A stretch of 64,000 nt of DNA from Mugil cephalus. Lineage: Eukaryota > Chordata > Actinopteri > Mugiliformes > Mugilidae. The stretch covers positions 14,966,197 through 15,030,196 of the forward strand of contig NC_061774.1 in assembly GCF_022458985.1 (NCBI RefSeq). Reading direction: 5' to 3'. The position numbers and the translations under genes are program-made. Positions 28,673 through 43,948 of this stretch are shown piece by piece. Below the pieces are notes generated by a model. The model did no database searches and was not told the origin of the DNA. It saw only the letters and a list, made by a program, of their open reading frames with translations. Position 1 is the first letter of the stretch, and each line of letters begins with the position of its first letter.

Positions 28673-31405
28673 AGTGCATTCCGCACCACAAAAGGGGAAA
28701 ACATTTAACTTCAGTTGTTGTATTCTTTCAAAGTTGGATTTCCTGCTGTCTAGACCACTTATGCCTTTGTTTTTTATTCGAATGCAGCCTAGTAGGCTTG
28801 TAAAAGCCTATTGGTTGGAGCTTTTAAGAGAGTCTTTCATTTGTTTCTCCTGAATGTTTAATGCCACGAGACACAGTGGTGCATAAGACTTAGAAATGTG
28901 CGGGGATGAACACTCAAGTGTGGTACATGTGGCAGCAGCAGCCGGTCAACTTTTATCATGTAGAGGTGCATTAAAATACATTACAGCCATTTGCTTCGGA
29001 GTACCTTCTGAGATAAATGGACCAGAGGGATGGGGGGAGAGTAATCACACTAACCTGACAGGTTTTCAGCTATTTCCATCCGTGCCCTCCCTCAAAGATT
29101 TAGTGCGCGAGAATCTTGCAGCGAAGTCAAAGGTGTGACCGGTGTCCTTTTTCACACAAAGCTGGACCAAGTGTTTTATTTACATGGTACAGCGCAGACA
29201 AATGACATTAAAATAGTTGAGTCTGACCATACTATCCTGTCTGCCCAGACCTCACTCTTCCTGTGCCAAGCCACAAGAGGAGCAAGAGGAGAAAGAAGGT
29301 GGGGGTACAGGGACCACTGGTCTGGGGCAACACCACTTTTATGAAGACTCTGGCTTACACCAAAATAAAGAAAAGACAAGAAAAAAGAAAAGCCTGTTTT
29401 TTTCAGTACATGTTATTGTTATTGTCATTTGGCTTTTATAAGCTGGAGTGAAAAACTGCTTGTGTGAAAACAAGGTATTAAAACTGTTGGATGTGTTTCT
29501 TCTTGGCAGGTGGCCTGTTGATGGTAATAGACCGAGCTAGCTATAGTTGGCTGCCTGGCTATGTTTTCTACAGCAAGGCAAGTGCTTTGGAACAAATTGT
29601 ACCGTGCGGCAGAGAGTATAGAATTTGCAGCGTTATTCTGGCTGCTTGAAGCAGTGTAAGAAAGAAAATCTTGGCTTATGCACGCACACGTTCCTGCCCA
29701 TGTGCACTTAGACACGTTCACACACATGCAGGTGCACATTCTCAGGCACACACCATTAAACCACTTTTGGCTGGTACAGATACGCGACATACAGCACAGT
29801 TTGGTAAATGTCTGTCTCTGCAGCTTAGCGAGAAAGAGAACACTGTGTGAATGTGTGTTTACATCTCAACTCCAATGCTGTGAACTTCATTTCACAGCGG
29901 CCAGATGGAGATTTAGCATGTGAACATGCGCACCGCAGAGATGAAAATACACATAGTGAAAAGGACTAAAAACAGTCTTGCCACTCTAATCAGGACTGAC
30001 TGACTGCGGCTTTTGCAATGGGGCCAAAATGTTGTTCATTTACAATGTTTTGGAGACTCAACAGCCATTGAGCAGCTGGATCAACATATCCACTTGAGGC
30101 AAAAAAAAAAAAAAAAAAAAAGTGTGACTTCAAATTAAATCAAAGGATTAGGAGATAAATCAATAAGTTAAAGTTGTCTAATCGATCATGAACGTGTTAA
30201 AAAAAAAGTCTGCAAGGCTGTGAAACATTAGTAGAGAGAAAAAAGAGAAGCCAGCTGAATTATGTAATAAACTTAACAGTCACGATGTTTTAAAACTCCA
30301 GACACATGAAGAAAAACAAAACTTTTGACCCACATCCCATTTGAAAGTGTTTCTGTGTTTGGGAGTGTGTGTGCGCGCCCGTGAATGTATGTTTGTATGT
30401 AGATGGGAGAGGCTGGGACTGGTGACGGGACCAGGAGGCAGACAGACAGAGAGCTCGCCCCGGCTTTAACAGGGCCTGTGTAATTATGGTCAACCACACT
30501 CCCCACCGCCACCTTTATTTATAGGGTTGCAAACACACTGGGGCTTCAGAGTGCTTTTCCCTGCGCATTCCAGCACATTGGGACTTTTTGGAAGGGGGTT
30601 TGTAAACAAATGACATTTTAACTTGAATGTAAGAGGCTTGCTTTTATGTTTGTGTGTGCCTTTGCAGATTTAAATGCTTCAAATGTGTGCAGCAGAAACG
30701 AGAGATGTACATTTGTTTGGGATTTCTAGGATTCAGCAGTGTGTCAAGGAAAATCTGTCTTTCACCAGATGTTGACACCGCCGGGTCCGTCGGGGGCGGG
30801 TTTCACAAGAGTGCCTCTCCTTGCTCCACAGCGTCTGGGATAAGTTTGATCAAGATGGAGAGTAACTCGCCGAAACTAACTTAGACAGAGCTCATCAAAG
30901 AAACATGGCGCTGAGGTTTGGTCAGAATCAGTTGGGACAGATGGCCTCTGGTCCAAAACCTCTGAGGACAGCAGGCCCATTCGCCCTGTAGCCTTTAGGC
31001 ATGAGCCGCGGTAGCAGAAGCCAGCCGTCACCTTGGGGATGCAGCAGAGCGGAAGTGAACAGACGTGAGTTAACATGAAGAGAAAAGAAGGAACGCATGA
31101 ATATGAACTGGTAGCTGGCTTTTTTTTTTTTTTTTTTTTTTTCCATTGGTCGACTGAGAGCAGTTCCAGCAGCTCTGCCTCCCTTTCTCTTTTGCTTTGT
31201 GCCAGTCCTGCACATCTGCTACACAACTGAAGGAAATGTAAAATGTTCAGGATATCCTGCTGTAATTAAACTCCAGGTTGAATGAAAGAGAGCAGTGTGG
31301 GTTGTAGGAGGGGGGGAGCTCGTGGGTATTGCCGGTGAGTGGACACATGACACGGTGGTGACGAGACGGAGGGCCACTATGTAACACATGAGCATGTACT
31401 GCTAA

Positions 31406-31479
<74 letters not shown>
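31406..31479 (+). repeat. (ATCT)n tetranucleotide array, about 18 units
   Basis: An uninterrupted TATC-type repeat. On the opposite strand it is the same GATA repeat as at 26.6 and 37.1 kb, but in inverse orientation. Confidence 0.97.
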
Positions 31480-34400
31480 AATCATGCAAATCAGGAATTC
31501 CTCATCCCAAAAGCAAGTCATATCCGAAGGGAGGAAAAGAGTTGGCGGTGAATGAATCGCTTAGCATTAGCTTGCTCTCCTTAGAGGAGCCAAACCTTGA
31601 TTCTGAAGTGCCGCCTCACCTCGGTCGATGAGCCAGATAAGCGACGGAACTTATGTTACACCAAACACCTACGCTCACGTGCACATTCACCCCTCTTCAA
31701 GCCCTCCGAGGAGCGCCACTTTCGCTCTTGCAAAGGTATAATTTTCCCTGTAATGCACTGACAGAGCAGCTGACCCAGCGCTAACAAATGCTCCTCTGGA
31801 TTTAGACCCCGCGCGACTCCTTCCGCGCCACGGCGCCGCCGCGCAGTGCTCCCTTAGCTTTGTGCGGCGAACGCATGAAACGCACGCACGCGGCCCCTTA
31901 TAGAACGCAGATGGCTGACAAACAGGGAATCGTACGAGCCGCAGATAAACAGACGAGGAAGAAGACAGAGAGGGAGGCATCTCGCAATAACAAGCGGCGG
32001 TTCGTGAGCCTTTTCTCAGTGGCTGTGTTTACCCTCGCTCGGTCCTCCAGGGGTAATTTGGGGAGAGGAAGAGAGACAGAAAGTTAGACAGAGCACAGAG
32101 ACCAAAACTAGCAAATAACTGTCAGGAGGCAGCCTGTCTCCTTCAATACTAGGTGTTTGTGCTGACAAACACACAAAGGCGAGTGCACAGCAGCACACTG
32201 ATACATCAGAGCATGCACATACTACATTTTATCTAGCTCTTTCCAGACACTCTGAGAACTGAGGCTGAGCTTTAATACAGCACATGACTATGAGGATTTG
32301 TTTTGGGGTGGTTGTTTGGCATAGAGCGGGCAACGATGCGCCATCCATCACTCGCTGCTGGCCTGCTAGAGCTGGGAACAGACTCACAGCCTCCAGCAGC
32401 CTGTTCTTAACCAACAGGAGGATGAGAAAATACCCAGACCAGGGTCAGTGGTCGGGTCAAGCCTCTGCTGGCAACTTGGTCCCATCAGTGTGTGTGAGCA
32501 GGTCGGGGTGACATAAGGAGGGGGGAGGTGGGGGGTAATACCTCGTTTCCACAGAGAGACACCGAGCCCAGGGTCAATATTGACTGTCAACCATCCGTGA
32601 GCTTGGCTGGACACTGCTTGACTTTTCAGACTTCAGTTCATTCTAGTTTACCAGAGGCAGGTGGGGTGTGAGTGAGGAAGAAAACCGGGCCCAACTTCTT
32701 ATGTGCACACACACTCGTACCTGGCGCAGGCTGCCATCTGGAGAAGACAGGCAGGTATGAGGAGGCTTTATGGTGAACTGAGTGGGAGTTGCAGCGGTTT
32801 GGGCAGAGTGACAGAAAAGGTGACAGAGAGAGGGAGAGAAAGCGAGAAGGGAAAAAAAAGAGAGAAAGATCGGAGGGGAGGGGAGAAGGGGACAGAGCGA
32901 AGCATAAAATACGACCAGAACAGCATCACTCTTGCCTCTTATATTTGTTTTATCTGGACACGGTCGGACACTCTCAGCCACCCGTTTGTCTTTTCGAATG
33001 CCGTTCAAGTCTGACCTGGCAAAACTCTCACCCACCTTTCCTGCGCTGCACAAACACACTCGCACACACGCGCGCACACACACACCAAATCCCTCCAGCA
33101 CTGAAAACTCACACTACAGTGCAGTAGTCAGATTTGACACCTCTGAGATATAGCCCATAATGCGCTCCTCTCACAGACAGAAGGAGCAGGTCCGGGCCAA
33201 TAACAATACTACATGAAAACACTCGAGGCACCACCACAAGCCAACATCACTCAAGGGGAACTATGCTATGGCTGTACCGGTATATGTAACGGTTCAGGTT
33301 AAGGCTTCACTTTAAACACGAACATTCAAAATAAGAACGGACACGCTCGTGGCCATCCACTCTGATCTGTGGGCTTTTCATAAACGCGTTCAAGTCTCGG
33401 GCCAAAGCCGGCAGCGCAGACTAAACAAGCGGTCTGCTTGCAGCCTCATGGGAAGCTGCTCACACTACAAGACAGACCACAGATGAAGCGCATAAAGATG
33501 GATCAGATACTGGCAGATTTTTGCCACTCAGGAGTTTTTCGGTGACCAGAAAATATCCAGTGTCATGAGATATTCCTTTGTGCGCTCTCGCGTCTGTGTT
33601 TATGAAGTTTTCGGGAGAAAAGCTGAAAAATAATAAATGAGAATGGGCAGAAAGGAGGGAGGAGGGGGGGTAAGTGGAGGATAGAGGAAGAGGAGTAGCG
33701 ATCATCCTGGAGAGACTGCTCCTTTGTTCTGTTGCATTAATCTGCTTTTTTCCCGTTCCCCTGCTTGTTCTTTTGATCCACTGTTGGATCATCCCCCTGA
33801 TGATTCACCAACAGCAAAAGAAATTAAATACATCGGATTGACGACCCCCCCCCACCCCCCCACTCCCCCACCCCCTTCTCCCCTCTCTTTGCCACCACCG
33901 CCTCCCTCCCCATCTCCTTCCTCCCCTCTTCTCCCCGAGGCCTCTGTTTCTTCAATAGATAAGCAGCGGATTCATTCTTTATCACTCCGCTCTCCATCTC
34001 CATCCCTTTTCCCCTCTTTCCCGTCTTCCTCCTTTCTTCTGCGCTGCGTTTAATCCCAGCCTTGCGGTGGATGCATGTCAGAGATGTAATTCTATTGTTC
34101 AACATGCTCTTCTGAGCCCCCACCCCACCCCAAACTCCGTCACTCCCGGGGCCACATGCATATTCATCAGCTATCAAAAACAAAAGGCAGATCGCACTGT
34201 TTGTCATGTACCGCAACTAGTGCCATTCAGCTCTCTCCCCTCTCTGCTGCTTCTGGCGGATTAGCGCATGTTAAACATATCTCAGACGCACAAATCCTAA
34301 GTACTAACATATAGACATTCACTTAGAGAAAAAGAGCGTCTGCAGTTTTCCCAACGTGCCGACGAAAGCTTCTTATGTTACTTTCACAAATACGACGAAG

Positions 34401-35715
34401 TCCGGGGAGAGCGTGGAGCACGATCATAGTTAGGGCAATGAACAACAAAAGCAGAGATCAGGGGCGATGTGGGGGGAAAAAGGGGTCAGTTATGCAAAGG
34501 GACGTGAAGGGTTCTTTGAGACTGTGGGCCATTCATCGAGCAGCGCTGGACAGTCTGGGCCTGAGTGAGACTAAGCCCTCAGGTCTCGCTAGAGTCTTCT
34601 GGGCGATGTCCAGGGTGCACCGGCGCGCAGCTCCAGGTTCCAGGCTCCAGGGCCAGACAGATGTAAACACGGCCTGACCGCACGCGGAGGCGCAGTGCCA
34701 GCCTGTCCTCACCTCGCACATAAACAGCCAAGGAGGCCACGCTGTGGGCCAGGGGACAGACAGCGCTGAACTTGGCTGGAGGGAAAGCGGGAAGAAGAGA
34801 GATGGGTGGGTGGGGGAGGGGGGACGGAGCAGTGAACTAGAAAGAGCACGAGGCAATGAGTTTCAGTTTGTTAGAGCGGTATGAATAATATGGTGGCATT
34901 ACGGCTCACCTGCCTTAACACCGTATGTATTCTATTGTTCTCAATATTTGCAGTTCCTAATTGCGGTTCATGCCACCAGCGGCGTGCGCATTCGGGCGGA
35001 TCCGCTCAGATATCTTCCCCAACGCCCTGTCGTGACAGATGCGCCGGGCTCCTCAGCACCTGTTTGATTTATGCGTCAGGACAAATATGGGTCAAAATGA
35101 AACATCCAACACGGTGGCTTCTTCTCGCTTGTTCCTCTTTCTTCTTTTTCATTCCCTTTGCACTTTCTTCTTTTCAAAGCTCGGCTCAGCGGGACCGTGT
35201 GTCTCTGCTGCACCACAGCCAGGTTGTGTGTGTGTGTGCGTGTGTGTACACGTTTGTGTGATGAGACGTGACAAGCGCCTTCATCCTCCCCTCAGACACC
35301 GCATTCCACAACGCTCCGCCATTCGCTCCGTGTGGCACGCTTTTCATCTTTCCTCTACCCGTTCTTTCCTTCTTCTTCTTCTCCCTTTTTCTTCTTCTTC
35401 TTCTTCTCCTCTTTTCCCTCCCGCTCTTCTTCTTCTCGCTCTCACAGGTGGAAGAAAGGCAAATGCGAGAATGAAAGGGACAGATTCTAATTAGAGGAGG
35501 AGGCTGAGACAAAAGCAGGGGGATAACGAAGGGAAGCAACGATAACACATGTAAAACACAAAGCCTTAATCTTAGAGAGCGTTTGGAGGGATCTCTCATT
35601 TCTCTCCCTCTACAGTGAAGCGAGGCAGGGGGGTTGTGTGTATGGGAACACGAGGGGATAGGATGTGATTATGAGCACAGAGCTGACAGACAGATAGATT
35701 GGCATGTGTGTCTGC

Positions 35716-35718
<3 letters not shown>

Positions 35719-35750
<32 letters not shown>
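35719..35750 (+). repeat. (GT)n microsatellite
   Basis: A GT run of about 16 units in the gene desert. Confidence 0.9.
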
Positions 35751-35753
<3 letters not shown>

Positions 35754-36923
35754 CCCCAAAGGGCCTTCAGCTCCTTCTGTTCATAGAGACCAACTTAAAA
35801 AAAATAAAATAAAATAAAAATCACAGCCGTGTAAAAACAAGCAGGCGGTTGTACTTTTCGCATTGTTTACTTATTTGGAGACAAGTGCAACAAAGTACCA
35901 ATTTATTTAAGCAACTAAATCTCAGTTCAACACCTGTGAAGAAGTTGTGCGCACAAGTTAAGTTGCCCCGCTTTATCTATAGTTAGTGTGTCAAAGGAGG
36001 AGAAGGCAAACTATCGAGTCCATAAACCCGAGTAGATTTTTATTGCCACCTCTCCGCTTGGCCAAAAGAAACGGCTGGCTGCTTCTCAAACGCTCTCCAT
36101 CCCTCCCTCCAGTTTTTTCCCGCTTTAGCATGTGGATTCCGTCTATTTACTCATTTGCGTCGCCTCTGAGCTCCTCAGACACGCTGCTGAACCTCCGGGG
36201 TCCTCGGGTGATGTGATAGAGCTCGGGGACTTTGGTTTCCTTGCCACTGCTGTGAAACTTCATTCAGATGATGAAACTGCGGTGCAGCTGTGTCTGCAGC
36301 TCACGGTGGGATGCCGGTGTCTTTGTGGCTCTGCGCGAGGCAGAGGCGAAGTCTCACTGATGAAAGAGCCTGCAAATGTGCCTCTTTAGCCGCGGCCCGT
36401 ACGTCTTCTCACTGAAAAGCCACTGTGACTGTCATCTGCCTATGCATGTGTGTGCAGCATGTCTGCGCGTTATGTGGCTTTCCGGGCCAATAAGTCCTCA
36501 CCGTTCTGTTAACGATCTCCTCTAACTGCCTCGCATTTTACACGGATGTAAGAGTAGCCTCGTATTTGTGCTCTTCGTTCATTGTTAATGTTAATTAAGA
36601 TTGAATTGAAAATTACATTGTTACGCTGTTTAAACAAAAATTGAAAGGGAAAAGTGAAGTAAGAAAACCTGTAAAATTACATGGCCGATATTGGCACAAA
36701 TGACAGTTGTCTTTTTTTTTTTTCTCCCTCCAACCCCCCTGCAAATCTTGCCATAAAGTTTGGATCCCGTGAGTCACCGGGAGACCGAAAATAACGGCGC
36801 AAGATAACCTGGCAAAGCACATTTCCACGGAGTCTTCCCTGAGGTGATGCAAGACTTTAGACAAATGTCTTGTTTGTTCACCGCTGAATGGCCATCTTTC
36901 AAGGGGTGGCATGCCAACGGAGG

Positions 36924-36965
36924 CACACACACACACACACACACAGACACAGACACACACACACA
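36924..36965 (+). repeat. (CA)n microsatellite, interrupted
   Basis: CA units with two CAGACACAGA-type interruptions. Confidence 0.85.
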
Positions 36966-37119
36966 AAGATATGCACACGGGAGCAGATCATTTTTCTCCC
37001 TCATGAAGTAGGTAGCGAGAATATTACAAACCAAAATCATAACACATTGCCGTCGGCCAGAGGTTGGACGAGGAGAGGAGAGGCAGCTGTGTAATTGAAT
37101 TACTGTCTGACAGACGAGG

Positions 37120-37120
<1 letters not shown>

Positions 37121-37204
<84 letters not shown>

Positions 37205-37241
37205 GGATGGATGGATGGATGGATGGATGGATGGATGGATG
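37121..37241 (+). repeat. Compound (AGAT)n-(GGAT)n array
   Basis: About 20 AGAT units (37121-37203) pass directly into about 9 GGAT units (37203-37241). A one-base change in the unit has spread over the second half. Confidence 0.97.
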
Positions 37242-40200
37242 TAAGGAGCATACATGTGGATTTGTGTGTGAGCGACAGTGTGACAGCGCTGAGCCTTATC
37301 CTCCATTAATAACAGCCACTAATCCCCTGATGTGATTAGCTCTCCCTCCCTCCTCTCCGTCTTTACCCCCTCTCTCTCCATCCTTCCACACTCTTCTTCT
37401 TTTTTTTTTCCCATTCAGCAGCGCCAGCCACTTGTCTTCCGTGGCAGAGCTCAGCTGGTCCAATCCCCTGAACAGATCCAAGACTTCCACTGTGTTCGGC
37501 TGCCAGGACGATGGAGGTCTTCCAATTTGACGCCTCTCCTTACTAGAACTCGCCTCTGGGCAGGTGTATAAAAAAGCGAAAGTCAGTGGTGTTAGCGGCG
37601 AGAAGGAAGCACATTTAAACAGATTAAGAGCCATGCCTCTGTTCAAAGCGCTGACACTTAATGCCGGCTGAATGAGAGGTGACGTGTGATATGAATCGTA
37701 CAAGATATGGTTTTGGATGTTCAAACGTTTATGGAAATATCTGCGAGCATTAAGGATTATGGGTGTGCAAAGGGAAGCAACAAGCATGTCAGTATAGCTA
37801 TTTCTGTCCTCAATGACTGGCTGCCAAATGCATTTTTTTCTTCGGCATTTGATAAACTCGCTACATCAATATAGAGTCTAGTGTGTTTCTATGGAAACTT
37901 AGACCTCCGAGAAGGTTGAATTTTTGCCTCTTAGCTCAAGATCTGCTCAAGAATAACATGCTGTAAATCCATACGGTGAGACATCGGCGCGCAGAGACGC
38001 CTCTAAAGATGAGGACATTTATCAGATCACGTTTTAAGTCTTTGTTAGTCACGAGCACAAGTCACAAGCTGGGTTTCTTCAAATTGTTTTGATGTATTCT
38101 GTTCATGGATATTACAAAGTTTCTCTGAGTTGCACTGTGCGTGACTTATCAGGACATGATGAAAATGAATACAATATACTTAATACATATATATATAAAG
38201 AAAGAGTAATATACAGGGGCATGCTATCATACTGTACACACGCTGCAGTATGTATGTATATGTGTATAAACATACATGGGTTTATAGGTCCCTTGAGGAG
38301 ACGACAGTGCAGTACAACGCTGTACTTGGACTACTTGGTGATGTCTCTATGGTAACTGTTATGTCTGACCTTCAACCATGTGCGCTGCCTTCCATCTGGC
38401 TCAGGTTGGTTAATCATATCACATCAACACACGCAAATGCACTGTCAGTTCATATCAGGAATGAGGGCCGTTTTAGATCGCTACTTCACCATCACTTTTG
38501 TTAGCATTTTTTATTTTTTTTGTATTATTATTATTTAGTCACACAAAACTTTCGGTCCTGTTTTCCAAATTGCTGCTTTGCCTTGTTTTCATTTCCACGT
38601 TGACAGGCATATTTCAGCCTCTAACAAGATGAAAAGTTCCCTTTAAGCTGCTGCAGTTTGCGGGGGGTGGGGTGAGGGGGGCTCGGATAAAGACTTGAAT
38701 CAATTAGTGTGTCTTTCATCAGCAAATAGGCCATACCCCAGCGCTCTGCGTGCTTTCACAGCCTGCATCTGCGCCGCCCTTCTCTTTTTCTTTTTTTTTT
38801 TTGTTCCACCTCCACTCCCTGCCCATTTCATTTCTCTTCTGTTCAATATTCTCATCTGCTCCGTTGTTCTCCAGTTCATAAGGCGCTCCAGAAGGGCCGA
38901 CATCTGGCAGCTTCTTAGGCCCAGGGCTGTGCATCCGTTCTGGAGCAACGAGGCCTGGAGATCAGTCCCTCCTGTGGAGCTCAGTCTTTGGTGTGTGCGG
39001 TGCCGTTCGGAGTCTCCACTTCCTGAGTGCTGGTGCCTTGATGTGGGCAGGACCATAGTGCATGATTTATTACACTACTAACCCTGTCCCCATTGCTGGC
39101 ACCGCCATTATTATTATAACCATACATTCCCTCCTCCGTCCTCAATCTCCCACCTGCAGCTTCACCCCGAAACCTTCGGCAGTCACGGCTGACACGGCTC
39201 TACGGGGATTACATGAGGATCGTTGCGCTCTCCTTTCTCTAGTTGCTGTTTGGTCTCAGATGTTTAAAGAGGGCGGCAAGCCACGCTGTGAACGAGGTGA
39301 CAAAACTGTTGGGGCGGTGGCACATATTGTGAATTGACTGCAGGTCAGCAAGATCAGCTGCTTCCATTTGTGTCCCAACTCCTCGTCCTTTGTCCGCTGA
39401 CTACCGGTTTGTTGCTTGTGTGGGTTACTGGTGGCAGCCATGGTCCAGGGAGAATCAATGAGGGTGGGGGTGGAGGTGGCAGGGAGGTAAATTGCTTTTT
39501 GGCTGTGTGGCCAATCAAAGGGACCTCATCAAAGTCAGCCAACCAGGGCTTCCCACAACCTTCCTTGCCTCTTTTCTTCTGTTTATATAAGTGCCACACA
39601 GTGTAATCAGCAGGAGCTGGAACAGAGAGAAAGATGGATGAAAGGAGACAAGGACGAGGAAGTTGGAGATGTAGGAAGGCACCAGGTCAGGAACACACGC
39701 CGGCGTTTGCGTAAGCAGAGCCAGACTGAGGAGGCAGAGGAAAAAGCGGAAAAATGGCGGCGGACAGCGGACGTGAGCGGATCAGAGATGACAAGAAGTC
39801 CAGAGAGGAGGGATGTGGTGGCGCTTGTTGTTTACAGGCCACTGTCACAGAGCGTACTGTGACTGCAGTTTGCGTTGGGTTACCACAGCAAACCAATAAT
39901 CAAGCAATATTTACACAGCGGTAGGCAATTAGTCTATTTCTCAGGAAGTGTAACACTTAAGTTTGTGAAGTCAGGAACAACAAAAATAACAATGCTTCCA
40001 TCAGCGGTTTCGTTGAAGGACAATTTCTTCTGAGGTACAAACAAATAAAAAAGAAAGAGGAAGTCCCTTTTTAAAAAAAAAAAAAAAAAAAAAAACATCC
40101 ATTCATTTACACATACAAACACTGATCCCTACTGTGTCCTGTGGTCCCCGCTGAGACACAAACACATGGCTTGGGTATCCCCTCATGATCCCCCATTAGC

Positions 40201-41289
40201 GGGAGACTCCCTGACAGGCAGCTGCCTCAATGCTTCACAGAGGTATCAGATCTCCTCCTCTCCTTAATTAGGACAATTAAGAGATTTACAGGACAGATGG
40301 ATGGAAATCCAGCTGGCTGCAGAGCCTGCCCCTGAGGATATCCGTGCTGATGATGAGGTGAGATCTGAGAGAGCGGATGGAGAGAGTAACATCCATTGAC
40401 TAGTGGGACTCTGGTGCCCTCTTGTGGTCATAAGTGTGAACTGGTGAATGACCAAGAACTGGGGGAGGCCTACAGAGATATGGAAGTTAAATACCTCAGT
40501 TGTGTTTTTTGTTGTTGTCTTTTTCTAATATAATAAATGTATAGCATTTTAATATTATTCAATAATATTATTTTTTATAAATATATTTTTTTCAGGAATT
40601 TTGAACTCAAATAAATAGCCTGCCGTGCCAGACTGTGACCAGACCAGGTGCAACATTATGGAAAATATAAATAAAGACAATAAACTTAAAATATGCACCA
40701 CATCCAAAATGAGCAGATATATTTTCAACATCATTTTAAATTTTGAATCAATAGTTTAATATGTATAACAATTTACAAATCGCTGCACTCTGCTTTTCTT
40801 GTACATTTTACACGGCCTCACAACTTTTATGCCAACACGTTTGTAATCCCAACTAAAATGTATAAATGATTTATGATTGTGTGTTTTTTGTGTTTTTTGT
40901 GTGCGCTGGTTTCACATTTCATATAGTGTTACAGCTCAGCTGCTGGTTACCACGCAGTAAAACTATTGTGTAACTTCCTATGTTATTGTTGAACCAACAT
41001 AAGAATAGTTAACAAAAAGTACACACACACAGACAATGGCAAAGCTGTGGCACAGCTTTTTTTTTTTTTTTTTTTTTAATTACAAATAACACCATATAAA
41101 ATTTAAAAAAATAATAATTTGATGTGGCGTTGATGGTTAGAAAAAAATAACAATGCTTATTTTCCTTCTTTGGTTAGTTTTAATCAACTAAAAACACAGG
41201 TCAAGGTTTAGATTTAGATTTGTTCTCTGAAAATAAACAAATATACAATCTTCTGTGGCAATTTCCCCCAAATTCAAAAAGCTAGAGTT

Positions 41290-43916
41290 TTACAGCTCTT
41301 GTAGTGACTCAGAGCCTCTGTACCGTAGCGCTCCGTTGGACAGCCATCTGCAGAGAAGAAGTTGTTTTTCAGTGCAGTGGAGGCAACAGAGTTTGAGCGT
41401 CTTTACAAATACAGAATGTGCTGCAAACACTCACATGTTCAGGCTGCCATTTTTCAGTCTCATTCCTGGGAAGAAAGAGTGCAGAGTTCAAATGAGGGAA
41501 GTGCATTTATTTGGCTTTCTATAAGGGGCGACGCTGCTGGGTACACTTACGTCGAAAGTGCCATGTTGTTACCAAGGCAACAGTCAACACTACCAGCACC
41601 ACTGCTACAATGATGGCAGCTAGGTGACCACTCTGACTCTCCTCAGCATTCACCTGGCACAGAGGAGTCACGTTAAAGTTTACGTCCAGTAAATGTGTGC
41701 ACTTAAACTCAAGTGAATTCAGCTGTATTGGGACAATCCATGTTATCCTCTTCATGAGTTAAAAAAATAAAATAAATATTTCTCAATTCCTCAGGGTGTG
41801 TATGACATTTTTACAATGCAAGGATTCACCATTGTGTCCTTGATGACACAAAGATATATACATTTTTATCTTGGACACAGTTTCCTTAGTGTGATTTCAA
41901 CTGTAATGACATCAACTTCATATTTTAGATTTCAGCTCACTGCATTGTCACGTCATCTGTCCGTTTCTGCCTGTTTACCACGCTCTCTCTCAACCTTGGT
42001 GCCTTTTCCTGCCAGCCCTTACATTCATCATGGCTAAGGTTAAAAATCATGTATTAAACAAAGGGATTAAACAAAGGGAACAGGGATTATTTAGGCCAAG
42101 AATGACACTAACATCTACCTTCATTAGGTGAGATATTCCTTGCTAAACCTGTATTTGCACACAAAATATACAAAACATTTGCACGGTCGTTGCTAATTTA
42201 AAGAGTTGGGGATACTATTATGACCACTTCAAAACAGAGAGTGGACATGGGCCTTCTGAGGGCGTCCTGTGGTGTCTGACAACAGAATATTGATAGTTGG
42301 GGAATTTGAGTCGTATGAATTGAAACTTTTCCTGTTTCTTGGTCGTCTTCCCGTTTGATGCCGGCATGAGTTATATCATGTGACTTTGGCCATGCACTCC
42401 CACAGCACGGTCTCAGCAAGCTTTTCCTTTTTTTTCTTGTCTCACTTTACCCAGTGCCCTTATACACCTGAATTCACACTACATATACAGCACATGTCTG
42501 ATTAATGAAAATCCGAGTTGCATACTTACTGCTGCATGAGTGTCCGCTGATGTGGTGGTAGAGACATTGTTCCACTGATGACCTGTCATGAGTTCAACCA
42601 AAGGCAACCAGGAGGAAGTTTTGAAAGTGTTACTTAAAAAGAAAAAACAAAACTGCTACACATGCAGAAATAACACTTCTTGCAAACACGGCAGAGCTGA
42701 GAAGAAATCGGCCTTTTGGTTGTTTGAGGAAGTGTGAGTGGGTTTTAATGGAATTGTGATTCATTTATATTTTCGATCCTTCAGTGTGAATAAGAGCGCG
42801 AATACTCACTTTCCTAGTGAGCCCCAGCATGTTGGAAACACTAATGTAGAGAAATGTCCTCCGTGTTTAACTACAGTGACATACTATGAAGACGGCATGA
42901 ATAAAATGAAAAGAACACCTGTGTCTCCGGTGGTGATGGTGAGGACATTGCTGGCTTTACTGGTGCCCAGACTGTTCCTGGCGAACATGCGGATGTTGTA
43001 CGTGGAGGGGTGTATCTCTATTATCGTAGCCTCCGTCTCGTTAGCGCCGAAGTCTACGACAGTTTTTATGTAATCCCACGAGGCTGTGGAGAAGAAAGAA
43101 ATAATAACGTTTCATAATGTGTCACTTAATGCTGTAAAGATTAACTTAGTCTATTGACGTTTTCTCACCGTTTGCTGCTTTGTACTCCAGGTAAAAGCCA
43201 GTGATGGGGCTTTCGCCTTCAAACCCAGGAGTCCAAAAGAGGGAAATTGTGTGGTCTTTCACCTCTTTCAATTTAACTACTGGGGGATCCGGGGGAGCCA
43301 AGGGGTTCGGAGTGAGGACGTCTTGCAAAGGAAAACTGAAATTTAGCTTTTAGAAGTGAATTGTCCTGATCAGGTCACATACAGAACGCGCACAGAAACA
43401 CAAATAAAAAATAAAATAAAGAAAAAATAAAACAAAAACTGCAGAATGTGATGTGAATTTGATTAGATGTCAATTAAAAACAAAGTGATATGTATGGTAT
43501 CTGTTCGTAGAGTTTTTTAATCGGCTGTATCATAAATTCTGCAGTTTGGGCAAAATCGTACAAAGTTTCATTTCCCATTGATGACCAGCTGAAACTTTAT
43601 ATAAAACGCAATAAGTACCTGGCACCATAGTCGTACTTTCCTCCCAGACTGTGAACACGGGGACAGTCTCTGCTGTTGTAGTTTTGGGAACTTGGGGTTA
43701 AAACAAATTAAACAAGTTAAAACAAATTATAATTCGTCTATTTCTTCTCTGTAGTTTATGAAAATAAGTTTCACCAGCACAATAAGAAGTACCTGCAGTG
43801 GAAGTAGCTTCTTCAATCCACACTGTCGCAGCAGAGGAAGAAGACGCAGTTGTGGCTGTTGTTAATGTTGCTGTTGTTGTTGTGTGAACTTGAAAAACAA
43901 CAAAAAGTCCAATTAA

Positions 43917-43948
<32 letters not shown>

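Noticed and set aside
37296..37787. Minus-strand open frame of 163 codons
   Set aside because: It has a low-complexity basic and Glu-rich stretch, no domain, no splice context, and borders a tetranucleotide array.
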